NCBI GenBank assembly: GCA_021904315.1
Contig: CM038908.1
Location: 27,734,501-27,798,500, forward strand
Length of the DNA: 64,000 nucleotides
Direction of reading: 5' to 3'
Origin: Sphagnum magellanicum
Taxonomy: Eukaryota > Streptophyta > Sphagnopsida > Sphagnales > Sphagnaceae
The notes below the pieces were generated by a model, which saw nothing but the letters and a program-made list of their open reading frames with translations, did not search any database and was not told the origin of the DNA. The first letter of the stretch is position 1. Every line of letters begins with the position of its first letter. Below, piece by piece: positions 12,480 to 23,508 of the stretch. Both the position numbers and the translations under genes were made by a program.

Positions 12480-12983
12480 TGATTTCAGCAGTACCATCAG
12501 AATTCAGAATTTGGGAATTAGGGTTTGCAACAGGTTTGTTTGTGTGAAGAGTTTTTTTTTGGTTGAATCTGGAAGGAATTGAATTGCAGTTTGTGTTCTT
12601 ATAATCTCTAGTAGCTAGCAGCTGCTGAGAATTTGGAGAAGAATTCACAAGAAACAGAAGGGAGGGTTGTTAGTAGTAGTAGAAAGATTTTTGTCTGCAG
12701 GCTGGAAGTTGTAGTAGCATGAGGAAAAACTTATGCATGGGTTGGACGACAGCAAATTCCTGTGACCGGTTTTGTGTTTGAAGATTTTTCAGGCTTTGTT
12801 TTGTTTGTTGTGTTTGAATCCAGAAGCTGAATTTTGTGAGGAAGAAGAAAGACTCTCTCTCTCAAGTGGTGCAAGAGAGGGTGGTGACAAGAAGCTCTGG
12901 AATTTTGATTTGTGACAAAAAAAAAATCGTGTGCCAGAGAGAAACACAGAATTCAGACAGAGACAGAGGTGGAATAGGGAGCA
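12480..12983 (+). promoter_or_regulatory. SAR1 upstream region / probable 5' UTR
   Basis: This is the 0.5 kb before the SAR1 start codon. It contains a reverse telobox-like TTAGGGTTTG at about 12517-12526 and a CTCTCTCTC run at about 12853. Composition is richer in G than the intergenic DNA further upstream. A transcription start and TATA box could not be fixed; the role is inferred from position. Confidence 0.4.
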
Positions 12984-14375
12984 ATGAATTTTGTGTTCGA
13001 CTGGTTTTTGGGTATGTTATGGAGCTATGGATTCTTCCAGAAGGATGCAAAAATCTTGTTTCTAGGTCTAGACAATGCGGGCAAGACTACCCTTCTTCAC
13101 ATGCTCAAGGATGAGGTGGGTTTTGGATTCTCTTTTTTTTTTGCAAAGGGATTTTTTTTCTAGCTGGCAGCTGCTCTGTTTTGGGCTCCTTAATTTTCTC
13201 AAGTTTTAAGTATTATTTTGTGCTTGGTTTTTTCTTAATCTAGATCCTGGATCGAGAGAGAGAGAGAGAGAGTTTTCCAGACTCTCAAACCACCACCCAG
13301 AGTTCTTGATATTCTTTTTTATGTTATTGATATGCATGCGGTTTTTATGTTGTTGTTTTGTTGTAGAGATTGGGCACCCATGCCCCTACCCAATTCCCAA
13401 CATCTGAAGAGCTTAGCATCGGCAGGTTGAGGATCACAGCTTTTGATTTAGGTGGACACAGAACCGCACGCAGGGTCTGGAAAGACTATTATGCCAAGGT
13501 ACCATTTACTGAATGAAATTCAGACATGTGCAAGGCTGCGAGTGTTGACCCACCCCCCCTCAATCAACAACATCTGGAATTGGGAATTTGTTTGAATTCT
13601 CCTGAGACCAGAATAGGGTTTGATGAGAGCGAGAATTTTTCTGTTTTGTTTCTGGTGACAAATTTGTTTGTACCTTTGGGGTTTTGAGGAGGGACCTATG
13701 ACCAAGATCTGAAGAATCTGGCGTTGAATTGCAGGTGCATGGGGTAATATACTTGGTGGATGCATTTGACAGAGAAAGGTTTGCAGAAGCAAGGGAAAGC
13801 TTGTATGCCTTGCTTTCTGATGAGCACCTGAATGAAGTACCCTTTCTGATTCTGGGCAACAAGATTGACATCCCCCAAGCAGCATCTGAGGAGGAGCTCC
13901 GTGAAGCCTTGGGGTTGGGCAATTTTACAACAGGCAAGTGTAGAGCTGCTTTTTCCCCCTTTAAAAGAGCATAGCAAAACCCGACTTTTGAATCTTCCAC
14001 ATGCAATAATTATATGTGGGAAATAAAACCAGCTCTCATATTGCATTCAGAAATCTGCACATGCTCCATCTTCTTCAGCATGAGAGTTGTTATATTGAGA
14101 ATTTCTCTGCCTTATACTAGCTACCCCATAGGCTAGCTAGTGACATTTTGTCTGCATAATTCACTAGGTTGCATAATTCCACAGTTGATTGTTTAACAAG
14201 GTGGTGTGGGAGGCAGGGTTTGGTCCTGGCTTATAACTTTGGGTTTGTTGTTGCAGGCCAAGGGATTGTGGATTTGAGTGACTCAAAGGTTCGACCACTG
14301 GAAATTTTCATGTGCAGTATAGTGAAACAACAAGGTTATGGTGCAGGGATCAAGTGGCTTTCTCAGTATATTTAA
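12984..14375 (+). CDS. SAR1: SAR1 small GTPase (COPII coat)
   Basis: SAR1 is the Arf-family GTPase that, when bound to GTP at ER exit sites, recruits SEC23/24 and starts COPII vesicle budding. Four coding exons join in frame: 12984-13115, 13367-13498, 13735-13933 and 14257-14375. They give 193 aa, the usual plant SAR1 length. Visible motifs are an N-terminal amphipathic stretch with no glycine for myristoylation (MNFVFDWF), the P-loop GLDNAGKT (28-35), the switch II motif DLGGH (71-75, His75 being the catalytic histidine), NKID, and the C-terminal FMCSI...[13 protein letters not shown]. Intron 3 has a GC donor (AG|GCAAGT), and the GT four bases downstream breaks the frame. Unusual substitutions include GHRTARR after switch II and FTTGQG near the C terminus. 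Identity is secure. Confidence 0.95.
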
Positions 14376-15210
14376 GTCTTTTCTGCCTCCAATTTTCCAT
14401 GGCACTCATCTTCCTCCCATGTTTATATACTTGGGGAAAGGAACTTGTTTTGCACTTCCTTAAAGATGGACTCAAAACTCTTTCTAGTCTGCATCTTAGC
14501 TATACTCATGTACAGGAAACAAATTCATGTGAGACAAATGGATACAAAATCTCAGAGAAATTTGTAATACCTGCAGTGACGCCACGCAAATGTGTGTCAG
14601 TGGTAGAGCAGAAGTACATTCAGGAGTTTCAAAATAGCGAGAGCTAGTTGGTACCCTTTTCCCATCAGAGCAGAATCTCTGGGACAAAGATAGATACATG
14701 CGTGTATATTATCCTCAGTGCAGCCCAACACAAGAGGGACTTCCTCATTTTGTATACACAAATTGCAATAGATATACAGGTTACGCTTTTGCGAAAGAAG
14801 TCTCCAGACAGGTGTTGTAGGATATAGAATGTTGTGTTGCAGCTGCATTTGACTGTCATTGAATGATAATCCCATCTTGTGCATTTCCTCTCTGCATACA
14901 CAACAAGCTTCTCTGGAGTAGTATCCACTCATATAGTTGTGTTTGGAAGAAGGCTTCGTTGTGCAAGTGGGGTTGTAGTCTGTTCCAAGTTTTACACTTG
15001 CCTGCATCCTCTAGACCCAGATACTTTTTTCGAGTTGCAGAATGAACACGAACAGACCTGTCGGTGGGAGGTCATTTGCTTCTGAAAAGCTCTGTTGAAG
15101 AAGCCCTGTCAATTTGCTGCACAAGTATCAGCTCTGCACAATAGGCCCCAGGCTTTGCATGTGCCAGGAAGCTTGTCTCTCCTCCAATATGCCAGAAGAA
15201 GATGGTTGAC
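14376..15210. other. Convergent 3' intergenic region between SAR1 and the LAZY gene
   Basis: About 0.8 kb separates the two stop codons. It probably holds both 3' untranslated regions. I see no separate gene; the short open frames here have no family match. Confidence 0.6.
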
Positions 15211-17838
15211 TCACATTTCAAGTATAAGATCTGCAACAACCATGCACAGGAAAAATTCAGGACTGTCACTCTAGCATGATTCAGGGATGCTGGGAACAAT
15301 TCTTTCTGCTGAGGATTGTTGAGCTTAGTTGCTGAGGAAATCCACATATAAAAACAACATGAGAGCATCGAGAGCTTGGAGCAAGCAACAACAGAGAAAG
15401 ACATACATTCGGAATCAGTTGTTATCCAATGGCCATTTTCATCATCTGGTATGTTGTAATCCCTTCGCAATTTTCGGTTTACATATCTGCACAGATCCAT
15501 CATGTACTGCTCTTTGCAGGTACTGCACTCACAGTGTTGTTGATGTCTTATGTGGCTCCCATCATCAACCTGCTGCTTTCCCTTTCGATTCCAGTTTGCT
15601 GTTCTCCTTGCTGCATGAGATTGTTGCTTTGCCAGAGCTGTTGATGTGTCCTTGCCTGGTGGTGCAGAACTCACCATCTCTTGGCCATCTCCGACATCAG
15701 GATTGTTGCAGAGTGCTGCAGTCTGCTGTGTACCACCCACCCCACTTGAACTTAGCTGCAAGATTCGTTTTGCACCCATTTTTGCTATCAACCTTGTAAA
15801 CACACACAGAGTTCATTGCCTTGATGAGCTTCATGTGTAGAGGGATCAATCAGAGAATGCTTTACCTGTGCCTTGCGCTGCTGCTGCTGATGACGACGAT
15901 GTGGTGTTGAATGTCCCAACCACATCTTTCGAAGCTTACGGAAAGAGTTTGCACTGCCATCAGATTTCAACAAGCTTCACAACTTTAGAATGTAAGCTTT
16001 GTTGGGTTGCATTCCCAGATCATGTTGAAGAAGATACAACCTTGCAGTTTTGTTTGAAGAAATCACAAGAATCTGTGCTTGCTCATGATCTGTGGAGAGC
16101 TGATCTGGTGCGATTTACAAGTTTGGATTGGGGGGGTGGGTTTTTCCTTTCATTGGTTACCTGAATAATCCACAAGCAAAGCTGGTAGTGTACGCTGAGA
16201 AATCTTTCGGCTTGGAAGCTCGAGTGTAGATGGGAAGTTCTGTGAGTGCCTCAGCCCAACAGTTGGGTGGCAGGGGGAACACTTGTTTTCTCAGACCATG
16301 GAAAAACATATGGCCATCATCATCAGGTTTTCTCATGACGGATCTGCTCAGCTCCTTCTTTGACTCTCCCTTTTGATGTTTGTCAACTTCTGCTTGTTTC
16401 TCAGCTCTCTTGGGTGCTTGATAAATGGTCATGGTTGCAAGTCCCTCACAAGCTTTTGCTTGAGCGGCAGCAGCAATATTTGTCTTCTTGTCTTCTTGAA
16501 GAAGAGTGTCAGCATTGTAAACTTGTATGACAGATCTTTGCATGGTGATGTCGTCATTGTTCTCATCATCAGGCTCTGCAACTAGCACTCTTGTCTCTTG
16601 CAACCATGTCTCGTGCATTTCAAGATCAGTCATTTGGCTCAGCAGAAGTGCTTGCTCCTCATCATCATCTGCAGAATCAGCAGCGGCGGCGGCAGTGGCA
16701 GGGGGGGGATTCCGTTGAGGCCGTAGTGTACTCACCTCATCCAATGCGAAGGTACCAATTGCAAGAAGCCCCTTTTGCTCATAACTAAACACAACCCGAA
16801 TTGATTCCTGCAATCTTCCCTCCCAATCTGCTGCATCCTCATCATGATCATCATCTGCTGCCCCCTCCTCCTCCAGCACCACTGTTGTTGCACTTCTTGA
16901 ATCACATCTTTTCACATGTGCAGTGGTAGTAGTAGTAGTAGTCTGTGAGTAGCTTGCATGATGCTGCTGGACCGTGCTGCTGCTAAAACATTGTGAGTAA
17001 CTCGCATGATGCTGCTGCTGCTGCTGCACTGTGCTGCTGAAACTTTCTTCATCACATTTGCTGAATAAGGATCTGAACGAGGAGGAGGGGTCTTCGAAAT
17101 CCGGTGGCCTGTGGTCAGATGATGATGTCCTCCCACGCCGACTGCTTTTGTAGTTTCTGTAAGCAGCACCTGCAGCACCTGCAGCACCTGCTGCTGAACA
17201 ACAAACACCATGCTATGAACTTCTTGGGTGTTACAAGTTGCACCATGAGACAATGTCATGGACACCTGCTGTCAACATTGCAGCAGCTAAGGTCAGATCA
17301 AAGACTGACAATGATAGTAATGGGTGTACCTGATTTCTCATGTCTACTGTTCTTCTGCTTGAGTGATGGCGCTTGATGATCTCGCTGTTTTCCACCGTCC
17401 CAACCAAAGAACTGCAATCAGAATCAGCTGATGAGAATCAGATATGAGAATCAGCCATCCCACCCAAAGAACTGCAATCAGAATGATTCAGCTGAGAGAA
17501 TCAGATACAAGAATCACCCGTCCCACCCAAAGAACTGCAATTAGAATCAGCTAAGAATCCGATAGCAGAAAACAGATCATTAACAAGCTGCGCCTTTAGC
17601 TTGGTTGTGGAATCTGAAGCTTCTTCATCAGTTCCCAAAACTTCAAAGTGCATTTCCAGCTACTTACAACTCATGTCACTGCTGCAGCAATTTGAATTCC
17701 ACACAATAATTTTCTCATCACAAAACCAATCTTGAATAAGAAAAAAAGAAAGAAAGAAAGAAAGAAAAATTTGCAACCCAAAAAACAAAACAAAAAACAC
17801 AAATTCAGTGAGTAGTATTTGTTAGTACCCACCTTCAT
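15211..17838 (-). CDS. LAZY/IGT-family gravitropism protein
   Basis: LAZY/DRO1/NGR proteins link statolith position to auxin redistribution and set shoot and root angle. Six minus-strand coding exons close in frame: 17838-17833, 17411-17330, 17193-16161, 15953-15866, 15755-15407 and 15230-15211, giving 525 aa. Three family hallmarks are visible. The start reads MKFFGW, with MK alone encoded by a 6-nt first exon as is typical of the family. GLLAIGTF (the IGT motif) lies at about 172-178. The C terminus HWITTDSEYLILEM (512-525) is rebuilt across the last intron. Between them the protein is low in complexity: Ala/Gly at 30-40, Gln/His/Thr tracts at about 80-120, acidic runs near 140. Upstream acceptors for exon 3 form a tandem CAGCAG. 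After FFGW the family usually has MQNK; here it is DGGK. A very strong family call; orthology within the family is undetermined. Confidence 0.92.
17397..17545 (-). repeat. Triplicated acceptor plus exon-2 start of the LAZY gene
   Basis: Three copies of a 60-63 bp unit lie at the 3' end of intron 1. Each holds GATTGCAG or AATTGCAG followed by a TTCTTTGG-type start. The functional acceptor is at 17412. Decoys are at about 17472 and 17535. On the minus strand each decoy would encode FFGWDG and then TGA, while the functional copy continues open. Confidence 0.85.
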
Positions 17839-18521
17839 TTTCTGGATGTTCAGCAGCTGGCACAAGAGATTACAGATGATGCAGGATGATGAGGAAAGGA
17901 AAAAGAGTCTTCCTCCAAGGACTCCTGGGTCAGGGAATAATTTGCATCATTATCAGCCCATTGATGAGCTCTGCTTGTAAATCAAAGCTGAGCTAAGACA
18001 AGGAGCTGTTGCTGCTGCTACTGCTACTGTTGTTGTTGTTGCTGCTGCTGTTGCTGCCGTGATTTCGGTGTTGCTGCTGCTGCTACTGTTGTTGTTGTTG
18101 CTGTGATTTGGGTGTGTGCAAGCTGCACATTAGATTCACATCAAATGGTGATGTGCTGCAAAAATGGGCAAAAAAAGGAATTTTAGTTTTGAGAGAATAC
18201 TTACTTACAACGCAAGATGGGTTGGTTGGTGAGATGGGTGAGATGCTGCACGGATCCATTTTGTGGCATCACGTCCAGCTCTTGTCACACCATCTCCAGA
18301 GTTTCCGACAATGTCTGTCGACTTTCCTGCGATTCTCCCACCTGTATTTGTTTACCGAGTCTTGTCTTTTTTTTCTTTCTTTTTTCTTTCTTTCTGTCTT
18401 CGTTTTTTTTGGGGTTTGTTTTCGCTTTTTCTTTGGGTTTGGTGTTTTGCTGTGTGGTTGGATATCGCTGAAGAAAGGAGATCTATTGTTGGTAGATTGA
18501 TAGATCAGATCAGATTACAGA

Positions 18522-18564
<43 letters not shown>

Positions 18565-19000
18565 CTGTGTCTCTGTGGATGCTTTTTCTTTTCCTGGCAA
18601 GCAAATTTTCACTGGACCCATGATCAAGCGGCTTTTCTTCTTGCCAGATCCAACAACAACAACATCTGCAATCTGGTTCTGGTTCTGGTTCTGGTCGGTG
18701 GAGGTGCAAATTTTTCTGTTGTTGGGAAGAAAAGGAGAGAGAATATTATTTATCATTCAAAGCTGTTTAAAAAACACTGCAGACGTGGAATTCCACAACA
18801 ACAACACCCATCACCACTACCACCACCACCACCACCACCAACAACAACAACAAACAACAACAAACAAAAAACAACCAACAACAACAACAACAAAAGCTCT
18901 CTGTTTGCCAAAAATGTAAAGTTCAAGATTTTGGTAAATTATCTCTCTATCTCTCTCTCTCTCTCTCTGTCTGTGCCTGGACAAAGAAAAACTACTCCCA
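17839..19000 (-). promoter_or_regulatory. LAZY upstream region, microsatellite-dense
   Basis: Probable promoter and 5' UTR of the minus-strand LAZY gene. It carries CTG/TTG triplet tracts (18005-18058 and 18068-18104, themselves a near-duplicate pair), a pyrimidine-rich tract (18360-18430), (CT)n at 18524-18560, CAC/CAA triplet tracts at 18794-18892 and a second (CT)n at 18941-18968. Its role as a promoter is inferred from position. Confidence 0.45.
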
Positions 19001-19059
19001 AGAAACTCTGGGTTGTCAGAATGCAAAAATGTCTGAAGGTTTTTTGGTAACTCTGTTGC

Positions 19060-19290
19060 AAAAAAGTTGAAGAAGATTTTGTCTTTTGTCACACTCCAAA
19101 ACTCACTCTCAAATCTCAGAATTGCCCAAAATCAAACTTTTTGAGGATTTTTTTGGTAGCATCTCCAAAACTCCAAAACTGGGTTGCCAGAAATGGAGTT
19201 TTTGAGGATTTTTGTGGCATTTCCCCAAAAAAACTCTGCTGGTTGCCAGAAATGGAGATTTATTTGAAGAGTTTGTGGCATTTCACAAGA
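19060..19290. repeat. Short tandem repeat with TTGCCAGAAATGGAG core
   Basis: About three to four units of roughly 60 bp follow one another. Each has CCAAAACTC or AAAACTCTG, then TGGTTGCCAGAAATGGAG, a TTGAGGATTT-type stretch and GTGGCATTTC. The two best copies start at about 19182 and 19243. No coding role is apparent. Confidence 0.7.
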
Positions 19291-19559
19291 GTCAAATTAA
19301 CTTATATTAAAAAAATTAACTACATTACTAATAGTTTCTAATGAATCAACACAATTTATTTTTATTTTTTATAATGCCAATTGGTTTCATGTTTTTCCCC
19401 TTTGAAATGTGTCATCTTGCCACCCTAGAATCAGCCCTCAAACACTCCCAAGTTCCCATAAAACCCACCCCCAAACAGCCCAAATCTGCCCTCAAAATTA
19501 GCCCTAAAAAATCCTCCAATTCACCCACTTTTTGCCCCCCGAATCTGCCCTAAATCACC

Positions 19560-20572
19560 CCACCAAAACACCATTTTGCCCTACTTTGCCAAAGCGAACT
19601 AAGTTTTGATTGGAATTTTAAGCTTCCATGGGGCACTCTAATTGTCATACATGTGTTGTGCCCATCTTGTTGTCCCTTCTCACTTTTTTGGGCACATATG
19701 ATTTTTTTTACAAAATGGATTGTATTTCCTAGATGGAAATCAAAATTAAACCAACACAAACTTTAGAATCATTTTTGGCATTTTGACAACACTTAAACAT
19801 AACATGCCCCCAACATGTCTTTACAAATTGTTTTGCCAACCCCAACACTTCATATGAAATTTTAAAAATCAATTTAATAACCTAAGCATTGAGCATGTGT
19901 TTTTCAAATACTTCATTAACTTGTAAAGCCATGGTAATCCCACAAATTTATCCTATCTCCAAACAAAACAATGGTTACCTTCAAAAAAATGCACAATGAA
20001 AACAAATACGTCCATTTTTACTTCGGAAATCTATGAATCAAAATTCATGGTGCAAAAATTACAAGACTTAAAGGTTTTAGCAATGTACTTTTCCTTGGTC
20101 TTTGTTGCCATCTCAGCAAGATCTCATTAACCATGGTTCATTTGGATGCAAAAGTAAACAAGGACTATGTCTCAAAATTAGCCTCCTAAAAATAGGGCCT
20201 CTGCCAAAAAGCCAATTGCACTAACTCTTGACTTATAAATAATGTCAAATCTTCTTCAAACTCTTTTTGGTGAGAATCATCTTTAGGGTAAAACACTTCA
20301 TTACCCAAAAAAAAAAATGATTGAATGGTAAAGGTTAAACTTATTTTTTTAAGGTCACCTCTCTCCCTCAAGTTGATTTTTCTTTTGTTCAATCCATTCA
20401 TTTCACATTTGTCAATGAACACTTTTAATATGCTTTTAAAGTGTAAAAATTTCATTTGTTGTCTTCTATAATATGATGCCCATATGACCAAAAAGAAGGG
20501 GAGATGATTTTTGGTGTGGAAATTCTTAACATTTTGAATACAAACTCCACAAGATTTGCTAGAAATTTTCAA
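19560..20572 (-). pseudogene. Relic of a hAT-like transposase
   Basis: Read on the minus strand from 20572 downward, fragments in shifting frames resemble hAT-like plant transposases of the BED/DUF659 type. In order they are EFEEDLTLFISQELV (about 20230-20280), TMVNEILLR (about 20100-20135), VNEVFEKHMLNA then SYEVLGLAKQFVKTCWGHVM (about 19800-19920), and LKIPIKT-stop-FALAK (about 19570-19625). Several in-frame stops and frame shifts separate them, so it is non-functional. The order and spacing fit one ancestral protein. The family call rests on remembered motif resemblance, not a search. No terminal repeats were found. Confidence 0.5.
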
Positions 20573-23380
20573 AGAGTAAAAAGAAGGTTAGAACAAGTAT
20601 TGTTTCTAAACGTAAATCCTTCCAACCAAGCAAATTTTGTTATTTTAATGCTATGGACCTCAAGGGATCGAACCTCTTTTGATTTCTTCTCAAGGAGCCA
20701 ACAGATTGTTAATGAGTGTGGTAGCTCATCCTTCAAGAACAAAATCCCCACAAATGTTATCCCCACACCATTACATAGTTTCTTTCAGAAGTTGGACAAA
20801 GACTAAAAACAAAGCAAATAGATATGATCATCTACACCTCATAACATCCTTTAGTTCCAAAATCCCCAGAGCTCCCACTATATCATAGGTAGTCTCTTCT
20901 CAGAGTAAACCACGTTACATGTTCACATTGAAACCCCCAAAAACTAACAAAGATGATGATTGCCACTATAATCGTTCTTGAAATCCTAGACTCTTTCATA
21001 ATTTCCTTTGATATGGTCCTTAAAATGAAAACACTAAACCTCCTATTTCCTTCTTAATGCTCTTGACACAATAAAATATCAAGTGTCAGATTCAAGAAAA
21101 GAAGAAGTCCAAAGGGACTTCTATCCCCAATTGATTACTATCAAAGTCTAAACAAATTCCACACATCCTATTTAGTAGAATAGGAACTTAGCTTCTCCCA
21201 CTTGCAAAAGAAAAATTCCCCTATTCCTTTTTTTTAGCCAACTTCATATAGCTTTGCATTGTCCACATCATTTCACTCCTTTGAAAGCTTAGCATTAATG
21301 GTCTCCAAGAACCGTGATTCACACTACTCATAAAGATTGTCCATTGAGTAGCTAAGATCCCACTCCATCATCGAAACTAGCTCATCAAAACCACTCCACA
21401 ATAACCTACAAAACAACAAATTAAGCCAAAAACAAAAAAACAAGTAATTGAACTTTTCGGCGTCCTTGAAACACAACAGCTTCAGCATCATTTGCCACAA
21501 AGCTAAATTAGGGTTTCTACTTTCATCCACAAAAAATGTTGGACATTGTTTTTAGGTCACACCCCTTTTACATCCTACAATTGGAAGAAAGGGATAACAA
21601 ATAACACACTTCAATAGTTTGGATCGGTTTGTGCTTGAACTTACTTCAAAAAAAGTTTATGTTCATAGATGCAAAGAATGCCCAAATTGTGATAGTGCAA
21701 TTATTGGGTTTCCAAAAGTTTGATTGTTGTACAACAGCTATGGTTTTAGAGTTTGTTTTCGTTGTTGTGCTTGTAGCTATAATAGAAATTGATACATATA
21801 TGCAAGGTCCTAATTCTTTAAGGTGCACCAAAATCATCACATCACATCACCATTTTTTGTATTTTTTACCTAGTTCGTTTCTATCATGTAAAAGCACATT
21901 TATAAATTATTATGATGGAATCTAGAATTGTAATGGTCTAAAATATGGTACTTCTAAAATATTTGATATTGTTTTACTCATTAATTTTGATGGGGATCAA
22001 AATACAAGGGAAAAAAAGACTACAATAAGGACTAAGCACTTTTCATCCTTGGTGGTACACCTTAAAAAAAAATTCACTTGAACAATCAACCTCCAATGGA
22101 AGCTTGGCAGAATAAAACAACTTTTCAAAAGTAACCTCCATTGCATCAAACCTTAAAGCCTAGAAAAAAACACAAAAAATAAAGCAATGATAGGAAATGT
22201 GAATCAAAAGAAGAACATGAAGGAGGTGATGGCAATAGGATGAACTAAGAAAAGAACACAAAATAAAGCAATGGTTAAGCATGGAATCAAAATTGGTTTT
22301 TTTTTCAACAAACTATGTGAATTCTAGTTATTAAATCCATTTAGGAACCAAGGTTAAGTCTACTTATCCATTCCTTCACATATTGGAAGGAGGTCAATTC
22401 CCAACCCAGTTTTCAAACCTTAATCTAACCATAATTTAGTTTTCACATTAATTCTAGAACCTCAAGTTGATTCAAAGTCCTTGAAATCAAAAATCACTTC
22501 TAAATAATCAACTAACTTTGTTACATGCACAACATCACTCATGACTTTTGCTCTCATAAAATCATATAAAATTCGAGAACTAATTTTAATATATAACCAC
22601 CATTATCAAACAAATAAAAAATAATGAAAATATTCATCATTAAATATTGCATTGGCAGTCACAAATGTTTGTGTATTTTGGGTTGTTAGAATTTGCATTG
22701 GTGAATAAAGATTTTTTTTAATTAAAATATTTTTTAAAAAACCTTAAAAAAATTCCACTTCCCTCCCCCAATAAGGTTTTTTTTTTCTCAATTTTGTGAT
22801 TTAGCCAAATTGGCAATCATCCACAAGAGGAATTTGCCAAATTTGGCTACAAGTTAGAGAGGAAAGTCAAACATTTTAAAAATCTTGCTATATTTTGGCA
22901 ATTCATTGGAACCTATTATTTAAATATGGCAATTTCAGAAAGGAAAAAAAAATCTTTGAAATTTGGCAACTTTGGCACATCTTTTTAGACAAAAATAATT
23001 TGGATAAGTTGCACTAGATTTAATTAATTAATTAATATTTTTTTTGGTCACTAAGTGGCAAAATTTGCCAAGAAAAAAAAACGCTTCTCACCAACCACCT
23101 TCCCCCCTCCCTTTGGAACCAAAATCAAGGCATGAAAAAAGGGTGGGCACCTGGTCCCCAAAATGGTAGAAAAATAAAAAAATATTAACTCAGTTGAGGT
23201 TCATCCACAACTGAGTCATAAACAGACATTCAGTGGATGATGGTGCACTGCTGGTCAGTGCTGGTTCACCTCCAAACATATTTCATCCAGAAATTTTCAT
23301 CCAACCAATTGGATGATCGGCCAACAGGGTGGCCCCCAAGAAAAGTTGGCTGGTACCCTCTTTCTTTGCTACCTCATCCC
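20573..23380. other. AT-rich intergenic DNA without an intact gene
   Basis: No coding family is recognised. One copy of the palindromic dispersed repeat lies at 22814-22945 and is listed separately. Confidence 0.55.
22814..22945 (+). mobile_element. Dispersed repeat family 1, copy A
   Basis: Begins with an ATCATCCACAAGAGGA segment, then a CCAAATTTGGCT core (first base changed), a TATATTTTGGCAA segment and an ATATGGCAA end. Colinear with copies at 37115 and 46256 (reverse). Confidence 0.7.
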
Positions 23381-23388
23381 AAAAGTCT

Positions 23389-23460
23389 GGTCCAGTCAGA
23401 TCAGACAGGTCCAGTCAGATCAGACAGGTCCAGTCAGGTCAGACAGGTCTGTCTAGTCCA
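23389..23460. repeat. 19-bp minisatellite (GTCCAGTCAGATCAGACAG)n
   Basis: Three close copies of the 19-bp unit follow each other, then a diverged fourth. Each contains a TCAGACAG word. Flanked on the right by the MITE candidate at 23509. Confidence 0.8.
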
Positions 23461-23508
23461 ACAGGTCCAAAGTCAGGCAATATTTGAAATTTGGGAACTT
23501 AGTATGTA

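Noticed and set aside
15329..15799. 156-codon plus-strand open frame
   Set aside because: It lies antisense to LAZY exon 5 and its intron; the minus strand carries the conserved LAZY C terminus.
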